Below are positions 56,254-64,000 of a DNA stretch of 64,000 nucleotides, one piece after another (the first letter of the stretch is position 1; each line of letters begins with the position of its first letter). The notes under the pieces are model-generated. The model was not told where the DNA came from, made no database searches, and was given only the letters and a program-made list of their open reading frames with translations. The translations under genes and the position numbers were made by a program. The DNA is taken from the NCBI RefSeq assembly GCF_014648135.1, contig NZ_BMQN01000001.1, positions 1,054,001-1,118,000 on the forward strand. Reading direction: 5' to 3'. This DNA comes from Deinococcus sedimenti. GTDB lineage: Bacteria; Deinococcota; Deinococci; Deinococcales; Deinococcaceae.

Positions 56254-56595
56254 TTGAGATTCCCGCGTTCCTTCCGTGTGGCGTGGCAGCGTGCGCTGCT
56301 GAGCCTGCCGGGCCTGTTCCCCCTGCTGCCGCTGCTGGCGGTGGCGCTGGGTCAGCCCTGGAACGTGCCGGAACCGGGCCGCTGGGCGGCGGGGAATGTC
56401 GCCCCGGCGCTGCCGGAGCTGCGGCCCGCGCCGCCGCCCGGCTCGCCCGTACCGCTGCTGGCCGGGGACGCGCCCCGACCGGTGGCCCTGCCGCCCGCGC
56501 AGGCCCGGTTCACGCTGGCGCTGCCGGTGTGGGCCGAGCCGCGTGTCAGACCGGCGCTGAGCGTGCTGGGACGGCGGCAGTCCGACGGTGGCTGA
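56254..56595 (+). CDS. small Pro-rich hypothetical protein
   Basis: A 113-residue frame with one N-terminal hydrophobic helix (about 14-32; LLSLPGLFPLLPLLAVAL) followed by a Pro/Ala/Arg-rich extracytoplasmic-looking region. I recognise no family. The start is a TTG placed 8 nt from a TATGCT -10 element. It precedes secDF by 52 nt, so it could be an envelope protein expressed with the translocase. The high GC content makes chance open frames common, so coding is only moderately supported. Confidence 0.5.
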   Translation: MRFPRSFRVAWQRALLSLPGLFPLLPLLAVALGQPWNVPEPGRWAAGNVAPALPELRPAPPPGSPVPLLAGDAPRPVALPPAQARFTLALPVWAEPRVRPALSVLGRRQSDGG

Positions 56596-56647
56596 GCGTC
56601 GCCGCGGTCCGCCCACCCTGATTCTCTGCAATGCACTGGAGTTGTGA

Positions 56648-58936
56648 ATGACGTACGGAAACAAAGGCAAGAAATCCGGCCGCCCTGCCCCGCGCAGCGC
56701 GCCGACCGCGAGTAAACCGAACCTCTGGACGGGGCTGATCCTGCTGCTGACGCTGCTGGCGTCCGTGGCGTACATCTGGCGGCCCTGGGAGCACAAGGAC
56801 AACGTCTGGAGCCTGTGGAACGACAAGTTCCAGTTCATGACGCTGGGACTGGACCTTAAGGGTGGCCTGCGGGTTGAACTGGCGCCAGAGACGGGCACCG
56901 CGACGAAGGATGAACTGGAGCGGGTCAAGACGGTCATCGAGAACCGCATCAATGCGCTGGGCGTGGCCGAGCCGACGGTGACGGTCGCCGGTGGCAAGCG
57001 TGTGGTCGTGGAGATCCCGGGGGCGACGCCCGCCGTGCAGGACCGGGCGCTCTCAATCATCAAGCAGACGGCGCGGCTGGAATTCCGGATCGTGCAGGCG
57101 AACGCGCAGCCGGATCAGGCGCTGGCACAGTCGAATCCCCGCAGTGGGGGGTACACGCTGGCGCAGCTGGGGCCGGTCGAGGCAACGGGTGAGGTCATCC
57201 AGAACGCGCAGGCGGCGACGGATCAGCAGTCGGGCCGCTGGATCGTGACGTTCCAGAACACCGACGCGGGCTCCGCGAAGTTCGGGGAGTTCACGGGCAA
57301 GAACGTCGGGAAGCTGATGGCCGTGGTGCTGGACGACCAGATTCAGAGCGTGGCGACCATCCAGAGCCGCCTGAACCGGGACGTGCAGATCACCGGGAAC
57401 TTCGACGCGCAGGAAGCGAACCAGCTGGCGCTGGTGCTCAAGTCGGGCGCGCTGCCCATCAAGATCAGAACCGAGGCTCAGCAGTCCATCGGGCCGAGCC
57501 TGGGGGCGGACGCGATCCGCAGCGGCGCCATTGCCTCGCTGGTCGGCATCGGGCTGGTGTTCGTGATGCTGTTCAGCTACTACGGCTTCTGGTTCGGTCT
57601 GGTGGGCGCGCTGGGCCTGCTGTTCTCCAGCGTCGTGATCCTGGGCATGCTCTCGGGCTTCGGCGCGACGCTGACGCTGCCGGGCATCGCGGGTCTGGTC
57701 CTGACGATCGGCGCGGCCGTGGACGGGAACGTGATCTCCTTCGAGCGCATCAAGGAGGAGCTGTTCAAGGGCAAGGGCATCAAGAACTCCATCCGCGCCG
57801 GGTATGACCACTCGACGGCGGCCATTCTGGACGTGAACGCCTCGCACCTGCTGTCCGCGCTGGCGCTCTACAACTACTCGACCGGGGCCGTGAAGGGCTT
57901 CGCGGTGACGCTGATCATCGGCGTGATCGCCTCGACCTTCTCGAACCTGGTGTTCGCGAAGTGGTTCATTCAGTGGCTCGCGCAGCGCCGGCCGAACATG
58001 AGTGCGCCGCAGTGGATCAAGGAGACGCACATCGACTTCATCCGCCCGGCACGGATCATCACGACCCTCAGCGTGCTGCTGGCCCTGGCGGGCGGCGCGA
58101 CGCTGCTCACGAAGGGTCTGAACTACGGCGTGGACTTCTCGTCCGGCACGACCATCACCGCGAAGACCAGTGCCGACACGACCACCGAGCAGGTCCGCAC
58201 GGCCGTGACGGGTGCGGGCGTGGAGAAGGCGAACGGCCAGAGCACCGTGATTCAGCGGAACGTGGTGACCGGGCAGGAGGGCGCGTCGTACACCATCAAG
58301 GTGCCTGAGCTGAGCACCGAGGAGGTCCGCACCATTCAGGCGGCCGTGCAGAAGCTGCCGCAGGGGACCGTGCAGGCCACCGAGACGGTCGGCCCGGCCG
58401 TCGGGAAGGAACTGACGCAGAAGACCATCTACGCCGTGCTGCTGGGCCTGGGCCTGATCCTGGTGTACGTGGGCTTCCGCTTTGACTTCATCATGGGCGT
58501 CGGCTCGATTCTGGCGGCCGTGCATGACGTGATGATCGCCATGGGCCTGTTCGCGCTGCTGAACCTGGAGTTCACGGTGGCGACCGTGGCGGCGCTGCTG
58601 ACCTTGATCGGGTACTCGCTGAACGACTCGATCATCGTGTCCGACCGCATCCGCGAGAACATCAAGGAGATGCGCGGGAAGTCGTACCGCGAGATCGTGA
58701 ACCTGGCGATCAACCAGACGCTGTCGCGCACGATCATGACCTCGATCAGCACGATGCTGCCGCTGCTGAGCCTGCTGATCTTCGGCGGGCCGGTGCTGCG
58801 GGACTTCAGCCTGGTGCTGCTGGTGGGCATCCTGATCGGCACGTACTCCAGCATCTACATTGTGGCGCCGCTGGTGGTGTACTTCGAGGAGTGGCGGGAC
58901 CGCCGCAAGGCCGGGGGGCAGGCCGCCAAGGCGTAA
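56648..58936 (+). CDS. secDF: protein translocase subunit SecDF (SecD-SecF fusion)
   Basis: A 762-residue fusion of SecD and SecF, which use the proton motive force to pull exported proteins out of SecYEG. The SecD half has a first helix, then the D1 motif LGLDLKGGLRVEL and a periplasmic P1 domain, then helices with GPSLGADAIRSGAIASL and GAAVDGNVISFERIKEEL (the conserved Asp). The SecF half begins about residue 450 and contains NYGVDFSSGT and LTLIGYSLNDSIIVSDRIREN. Both Asp-bearing helices of the proton path are present. Fused SecDF occurs in Bacillus and in Deinococcus-type bacteria. Confidence 0.95.
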   Translation: MTYGNKGKKSGRPAPRSAPTASKPNLWTGLILLLTLLASVAYIWRPWEHKDNVWSLWNDKFQFMTLGLDLKGGLRVELAPETGTATKDELERVKTVIENRINALGVAEPTVTVAGGKRVVVEIPGATPAVQDRALSIIKQTARLEFRIVQANAQPDQALAQSNPRSGGYTLAQLGPVEATGEVIQNAQAATDQQSGRWIVTFQNTDAGSAKFGEFTGKNVGKLMAVVLDDQIQSVATIQSRLNRDVQITGNFDAQEANQLALVLKSGALPIKIRTEAQQSIGPSLGADAIRSGAIASLVGIGLVFVMLFSYYGFWFGLVGALGLLFSSVVILGMLSGFGATLTLPGIAGLVLTIGAAVDGNVISFERIKEELFKGKGIKNSIRAGYDHSTAAILDVNASHLLSALALYNYSTGAVKGFAVTLIIGVIASTFSNLVFAKWFIQWLAQRRPNMSAPQWIKETHIDFIRPARIITTLSVLLALAGGATLLTKGLNYGVDFSSGTTITAKTSADTTTEQVRTAVTGAGVEKANGQSTVIQRNVVTGQEGASYTIKVPELSTEEVRTIQAAVQKLPQGTVQATETVGPAVGKELTQKTIYAVLLGLGLILVYVGFRFDFIMGVGSILAAVHDVMIAMGLFALLNLEFTVATVAALLTLIGYSLNDSIIVSDRIRENIKEMRGKSYREIVNLAINQTLSRTIMTSISTMLPLLSLLIFGGPVLRDFSLVLLVGILIGTYSSIYIVAPLVVYFEEWRDRRKAGGQAAKA

Positions 58937-60106
<1,170 letters not shown>

Positions 60107-60107
60107 C

Positions 60108-60171
60108 AGCAGAATTCAGGAGTATTGAAGGGCGGGGTGTTGGCCCTTCAATGGAACTGGAAACCGCTGTG
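60108..60171. repeat. interspersed repeat family B, compact copy
   Basis: The copy contains the CAGCAGAATTCAGGAGTA block, the palindrome ATTGAAGGGC (60124-60133) / GCCCTTCAAT (60143-60152) and GGAACTGGAAACCGCTGTGA. Copies with recognisable identity occur at 31.5 kb and, for the right end, at the window start. Confidence 0.75.
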
Positions 60172-60180
60172 ATAACGGAG

Positions 60181-60215
60181 CGAGGCGGCCACCCCAGACC
60201 AGGGTGGCCGCCTCG
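60181..60215. terminator. bidirectional terminator between lysY and degV
   Basis: CGAGGCGGCCACCC (60181-60194) and GGGTGGCCGCCTCG (60202-60215) form a perfect 14-bp stem with a 7-nt loop between convergent genes. Confidence 0.8.
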
Positions 60216-60229
60216 CCATGGCTGTCCGG

Positions 60230-61072
60230 TCAGACGAGCGGCAGGGCGTTGAACCCGAACGTGCCGGGGCCGACGTGGGCGCCGATGACGGGTCCCATGA
60301 GCTGCACGCGGCCGCGCTGCACGTTCAGGCCGCTGGCGACCATCGCGCTGCGCAGCGCGTTGATGCGTTCCACGTCGCGCCCGGCGTGCATGATCGCCAC
60401 GCTCAGCGGCGTGTTCCCGAAGCGCTGCTTGAGGCTGTCGAGCATGTCGCCCGCCGCCTGATCCACCTTCACGCGGCGGGCGGCCTTCAGTTCGCCCCGG
60501 TCGAACGACAACACGGGCCGGACGCCCAGCAGGCCCCCCACGAACGCCTGCGCCCGCCCGATGCGGCCGCTGCGGCGCAGGTAGTCGAGCGTGGCGACCG
60601 AGAATTCGCCGTACATGCTGTTGCGGGCGTCAAGGACGGCGCGGGTCACCTGATGCGCCTCGTCACCGGCGGCGGCGCGCGCCGCGGCGATCATGGCGAG
60701 TTCCGCCAGGGGCGCGCAGGCGTACTCGGTGTCGATCACGTGGACGCGCGCGCCCTGCCCGAGCTGCCGCACGGCTTCCTGCGCGTGGCTGACCGTGTCG
60801 GACAGCTTCCCGGAGATGTGCAGGCTGATCACCGCGTCGTAGCGGGTGAGCAGGTCGAGGTAGATGTCCATGAAGGCCTTGACGGTCACCGGGGACGTGC
60901 TGGCGCTACCCCCGGCGCGCATGTGGTCGTATACGGCGTCCGGGTCGATCTCCTGCCAGTCGAGCAGGGTGCGCTGCTGCATGCTGACGTGCAGGGGAAT
61001 GATGTGGATGCCCAGTTGCTTTGCACTCTCAGGGTGCAGGTCACAGGTGGAGTCGGCAAGAACCGCGATCAT
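60230..61072 (-). CDS. DegV-family fatty-acid-binding protein
   Basis: A 280-residue DegV/FakB protein. Members bind a fatty acid and present it to a FakA kinase. The N terminus IAVLADSTCDLHPESAKQLGIHIIPL, ASTSPVTVKAFMDIY (the Ser/Thr contacting the carboxylate), ISLHISGKLSDTVSHAQEA and LRRSGRIGRAQAFVGGLLGVRPVL are all family hallmarks. It ends GPVIGAHVGPGTFG. No fakA gene is adjacent. The start is the ATG at 61072 with AGAGA upstream; the 81-nt upstream gap to recQ is relatively AT-rich and probably holds the promoter. Confidence 0.92.
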   Translation of the reverse strand: MIAVLADSTCDLHPESAKQLGIHIIPLHVSMQQRTLLDWQEIDPDAVYDHMRAGGSASTSPVTVKAFMDIYLDLLTRYDAVISLHISGKLSDTVSHAQEAVRQLGQGARVHVIDTEYACAPLAELAMIAAARAAAGDEAHQVTRAVLDARNSMYGEFSVATLDYLRRSGRIGRAQAFVGGLLGVRPVLSFDRGELKAARRVKVDQAAGDMLDSLKQRFGNTPLSVAIMHAGRDVERINALRSAMVASGLNVQRGRVQLMGPVIGAHVGPGTFGFNALPLV

Positions 61073-61153
61073 TCTCTTTATGTATCCTTTAACGTATGAC
61101 AGTTCTGTGACGGTTTTCAGCGTCCCGTGACAAACTTCCCTTTTCTGTCTTCA

Positions 61154-63379
61154 TCATTCGCCGGGTGAATCTGCCAGGGCAGCCTGGACGGCGGCCAGCA
61201 CCCGCGGCCCGTAGGTCTCGATGCGCTTGGGACCGAAACCCGGAATGCCCTGCAACTCCGCTTCGGTGCGCGGCTGGCGCTGCGCCAGGGCGTCCAGCGC
61301 GACGTTCGGGAAGATCAGGAAGGCACTCAGGCCGGTCTCCTGCGTGATGGCCCGCCGGGTCTCGCGCAGCGCCGCCGCCACCCGCTCGGTCATGGCCGGA
61401 TCTGCGGCCGGTTCGCCCAGCAGCGCGGGCAGGGGGGCGGTCACCGCTGCGGGTCGGCCCCGCAGCGCTCCCAGCACCGCGGAGTTCTCGCGCGCGCCGC
61501 GTTCCTGCGGCGTGGCCACCCGCGCAGGCGCCGCGGGACGCCCGTCCAGGCCGTCGCGGACGATCTGGATCACCTCATCCCCGAAGTCCGCGAGTTTGCG
61601 CTGCCCCACGCCGCTGACGGTGCCCAGGCTGGCGTGACTGGTGGGTTTGAGGTCCGTGATGCCTTTCAGGGTCGCGTCCGTGAAGATCACGTACGGGGGG
61701 ACGCCCAGGCTGCGGGCGCGGTCCAGTCGCCACGCGCGCAGCGCCTCGAACAGCGGCTGGTCCTCGGCGGCGACCGGAGCGCGGCCCGCGCGGGGCAGTT
61801 TGTCCGCCTTGCGGCCCGTCGGGCGCGGCATCAGGGTGTCGGCGCGCAGGGTCAGGGTGGTCTCGCCCTTCAGGAGGCTGCGGGCCTTCCCGGTGGCGCT
61901 CAGGCCGTGGTGTTCCCCGGCGGCCAGGTAGCCCAGGCTGACCAGCTGGCGCAGCACGCCCCGCCACGTCTTCTCGTCGTGCGTGGTGCCCACCCCGAAG
62001 GTGGGGAGGGTGTGGTGGTTCATGCTGACGACCTTCTCGGTCGCGCGGCCCAGCAGCACGTCGGTCAGGTGCGCCGCGCCGAAGCGGTTCCCGGTGCGGA
62101 TCACGGCCGACAGCGCCATCTGCGCCTCGCGGGTCATGTCGCGCACCTGTGGGGGGTTCAGGCAGGTGTCGCAGTTCCCGCACGGCCCCTGGTACGCTTC
62201 GCCGAAGTACGCCAAGAGCACCTCGCGGCGGCAGGCGGCCGTCTCGCAGAAGGTCAGCAGCGCGTCGAGCTTCCCGGCCTCCACGCGCTTGACCTCCTCG
62301 GGCGCGTCGCTGGAGGCGAGCATGCGGCGCACGTTCACCACGTCACTGAGGCCGTACACCATCCAGGCGGTGCTGGGCAGCCCGTCGCGTCCGGCGCGGC
62401 CGGTCTCCTGGTAGTAGCCCTCCATGCTCTTGGGGAGGTCCAGGTGCGCCACGAATCGCACGTTCGGTTTGTCGATGCCCATGCCGAACGCGACGGTGGC
62501 GACCACGACCAGTCCCTCCTCGTTCAGGAAGCGGTCCTGCGCATGGGTGCGTTCACGCGGCGGGAGGCCTGCGTGGTATGCGACGGCGTCCACGCCCTGC
62601 GCCTGCAGCCACCGCGCCGTCTCCTCGACGGACTTGCGGGACAGGCAGTACACGATCCCGGCGTCCCCGGCGTGCTCGGCGCGGATGAAGTCCAGCAGCT
62701 GCGTCTTGGGGCTGTCCTTCTGCCCCACCCGGTACTGGATGTTCGGCCGGTCGAAGGACGACACGAACTGCGGCGCGCCGCCCAGGTCCAGCACGCGCAG
62801 GATGTCGGCGCGGGTGCGGTCGTCGGCGGTGGCGGTCAGCGCCATGCGCGGCACGTTCGGGAAGCGCTCGGGCAGGATGCCCAGGCCCTGGTACTCGGGG
62901 CGGAAGTCGTGCCCCCACTGGGACACGCAGTGCGCCTCGTCCACCGCGAACAGCGCCACCGGGGCGCGGTCGAGCAGGTCCAGGGTGCGGGGCAGCAGCA
63001 GGCGTTCCGGCGCGGCGTACAGCAAGTCGAGTTCCCCGGCCAGCAGGGCCCCCTCGACCTCGCGCACGCCGTCCAGCGACAGGGTGGAGTTCAGGTAAGC
63101 GGCGCGCACGCCCAGCCCACGCAGGGTGTCCACCTGGTCCTTCATCAGCGCGATCAGGGGGGACACGATGATGCCCACGCCGGGGCGCAGCAGGCTGGGC
63201 ACCTGGTAGCACAGGCTCTTGCCGCCGCCGGTGGGCATCAGGACCATCGCGTTGCCGCCGGCGACCATGGTCTGCACGATCTGCGCCTGCACGCCCCGGA
63301 AGGCGTCGTACCCCCAGACTCGCTTGAGGAGGTCGAGGGCGGGGGTCAGGGCGTCAGGGAATGGGGCGGGCGCAGACAT
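61154..63379 (-). CDS. recQ: ATP-dependent DNA helicase RecQ with two HRDC domains
   Basis: RecQ, 741 residues, unwinds DNA 3' to 5' in recombinational repair. Walker A MPTGGGKS (about 48-55), the DEAH box in [28 protein letters not shown] and the helicase C domain with [34 protein letters not shown] are complete. The RQC zinc site [24 protein letters not shown] is followed by winged helix. Two HRDC domains lie at the C terminus (about 540-610 and 665-740, ending [25 protein letters not shown]). D. radiodurans RecQ is known for three HRDC domains; this one has two. The ATG at 63379 is 8 nt from TATGCT. Confidence 0.95.
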   Translation of the reverse strand: MSAPAPFPDALTPALDLLKRVWGYDAFRGVQAQIVQTMVAGGNAMVLMPTGGGKSLCYQVPSLLRPGVGIIVSPLIALMKDQVDTLRGLGVRAAYLNSTLSLDGVREVEGALLAGELDLLYAAPERLLLPRTLDLLDRAPVALFAVDEAHCVSQWGHDFRPEYQGLGILPERFPNVPRMALTATADDRTRADILRVLDLGGAPQFVSSFDRPNIQYRVGQKDSPKTQLLDFIRAEHAGDAGIVYCLSRKSVEETARWLQAQGVDAVAYHAGLPPRERTHAQDRFLNEEGLVVVATVAFGMGIDKPNVRFVAHLDLPKSMEGYYQETGRAGRDGLPSTAWMVYGLSDVVNVRRMLASSDAPEEVKRVEAGKLDALLTFCETAACRREVLLAYFGEAYQGPCGNCDTCLNPPQVRDMTREAQMALSAVIRTGNRFGAAHLTDVLLGRATEKVVSMNHHTLPTFGVGTTHDEKTWRGVLRQLVSLGYLAAGEHHGLSATGKARSLLKGETTLTLRADTLMPRPTGRKADKLPRAGRAPVAAEDQPLFEALRAWRLDRARSLGVPPYVIFTDATLKGITDLKPTSHASLGTVSGVGQRKLADFGDEVIQIVRDGLDGRPAAPARVATPQERGARENSAVLGALRGRPAAVTAPLPALLGEPAADPAMTERVAAALRETRRAITQETGLSAFLIFPNVALDALAQRQPRTEAELQGIPGFGPKRIETYGPRVLAAVQAALADSPGE

Positions 63380-63387
63380 CGCCGCCC

Positions 63388-63393
63388 AGCATA
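63388..63393 (-). promoter_or_regulatory. -10 element of recQ
   Basis: Minus-strand TATGCT ends 8 nt before the ATG at 63379, the same pattern as lysY and 56254. No ribosome site is present. Confidence 0.5.
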
Positions 63394-63443
63394 CCGCGTT
63401 ACGCCCAGCACGTAACACCGTCTGTGGTCAGGCAGAGGCCCGC

Positions 63444-64000
63444 TCACTTCACCTTGTCCGCCACCGGGACCATCACCGGCACCCGCAGGTCCTGCTCCAC
63501 CTTCGCGAAACGCTCCCGCAAGAAGCGCCCGTGCGTCAGCAGCGCCTGCCCGCCCGACTGCAACGAACCCGCGATGATCTCCTGCACGCCGTCCAGCAGC
63601 AGCTCCAGCTGCTCGGTCAGCAGCGCCGCGCCCGTCTTGCCGTCCTGAATGACACCCGTATCCGCCAGCGAGCGCGGCAGCTTCAGGTACGCCTGCACGG
63701 CCTCCGGCGCGTACTCCTCGCGGATCGCGCGGGCCACGAAGAACCCCTCGGTGCCCTCCAGCCCCTGATCCTTCAGCAGCGCCAGCGCCTCCTGCGTGCG
63801 CAGGTTCAGCGCGACCAGCTGCGCACGCGCCTGCGCCGGAACGCGCCCATCCGCCAGATACGGCGCCAGGGGACCCTCCCCCACCGCAGGCGCCGCCACC
63901 TGCACCGGCGTGCCGCCCGCCTGCGCGGGTAGTTCGGCCGGCTTGTCCTCGACCTTCGGGGCGCGGACGCGGCGCCGACCCCGCGAAGGGCCGCCCGACG
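63444..64000 (-). CDS. partial gene, helical hypothetical protein (5' end outside window)
   Basis: The frame is open from the right window edge to the stop at 63444, giving at least 185 residues of a larger protein. The N-terminal part in the window (RGRRRVRAPK, then Pro/Ala linker) is basic and low complexity. The remaining 150 residues form a helical domain with LNLRTQEALALLKDQGLEGTEGFFVAR, LTEQLELLLDGVQEIIAGSLQSGG and FLRERFAKVEQDLRVPV. I do not recognise the family. The gene lies upstream of recQ on the same strand and ends 51 nt before the recQ promoter element. Confidence 0.6.
   Translation of the reverse strand, partial: SGGPSRGRRRVRAPKVEDKPAELPAQAGGTPVQVAAPAVGEGPLAPYLADGRVPAQARAQLVALNLRTQEALALLKDQGLEGTEGFFVARAIREEYAPEAVQAYLKLPRSLADTGVIQDGKTGAALLTEQLELLLDGVQEIIAGSLQSGGQALLTHGRFLRERFAKVEQDLRVPVMVPVADKVK

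Noticed and set aside
61634..63415. A 593-codon frame opposite recQ
   Set aside because: Shadow frame without domains, starting within recQ motifs read backwards.

Overview
This is GC-rich chromosomal DNA from a Deinococcus species. The evidence is the gene families present: a LysW-type lysine pathway (lysJ, lysY), a RecQ helicase with more than one HRDC domain, NAD-dependent LigA, ATP-type PckA, a fused SecDF and a gls24-nusB-folD run. Many genes also show a TANNNT -10 hexamer ending 6-8 nt before the start codon, the arrangement of leaderless transcripts that is common in this genus. I see no transposase, prophage, CRISPR array or rRNA. The region is core chromosome with a few short interspersed repeats.

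Layout. 0-2 kb: amino-acid ABC transporter (binding protein and permease, no ATPase). 2-5.7 kb (minus): ilvB-ilvN-ilvC, preceded by a promoter, a 17-residue Ile/Val/Leu-rich leader peptide and an intrinsic terminator, which together form a complete attenuator. 5.8-9 kb (minus): VanW-family wall protein and LysJ. 9.2-12.3 kb (minus): five tightly overlapping genes (two GNAT/DJ-1-like, a flavin-binding oxidase-like protein, a small unknown, a DMT exporter), divergent from a MocR regulator with which they share one -10 region. 13.8-16.7 kb: two YgiB-like lipoproteins, a YgiC-type ATP-grasp ligase and a voltage-gated-type K+ channel. 16.7-21.8 kb (minus): cobalamin adenosyltransferase, MalQ, an HtrA protease and a CtpA protease.

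22-25.1 kb: ftsE-ftsX and an EnvC-like activator, followed by rpsP. 25.7-30 kb (minus): gls24-nusB-folD-DUF212 and ligA. 30-31.3 kb: a BMP-family nucleoside-type binding protein. 31.9-34.7 kb (minus): PrcB-domain lipoprotein and recN. 34.9-38 kb: an Ala-rich helical protein and pckA. 38.2-39.4 kb (minus): an exported unknown and lepB. 39.6-46.6 kb: FKBP, then a DeoR-type regulator with GH42 beta-galactosidase, GH36 alpha-galactosidase, galT and galK, a complete galactoside-to-Gal-1-P route apart from the epimerase.

46.7-51.2 kb: small GNAT and M50-like genes, a DUF4259 protein, ispG, and a TetR/MBL divergent pair with clear operators. 51.3 kb: tRNA-Val(UAC) on the minus strand. 51.6-55.4 kb: rimP-nusA-ylxR-infB, the conserved translation/transcription operon. 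55.5-64 kb: an exported Gln-rich protein, a small hypothetical, secDF, lysY, degV, recQ and a gene cut by the window end.

Genes in many operons overlap by ATGA or GTGA, which indicates pervasive translational coupling. Strong GC hairpins mark most transcript ends. Two interspersed palindromic repeat families are present. One follows the stop codon of three different minus-strand genes.
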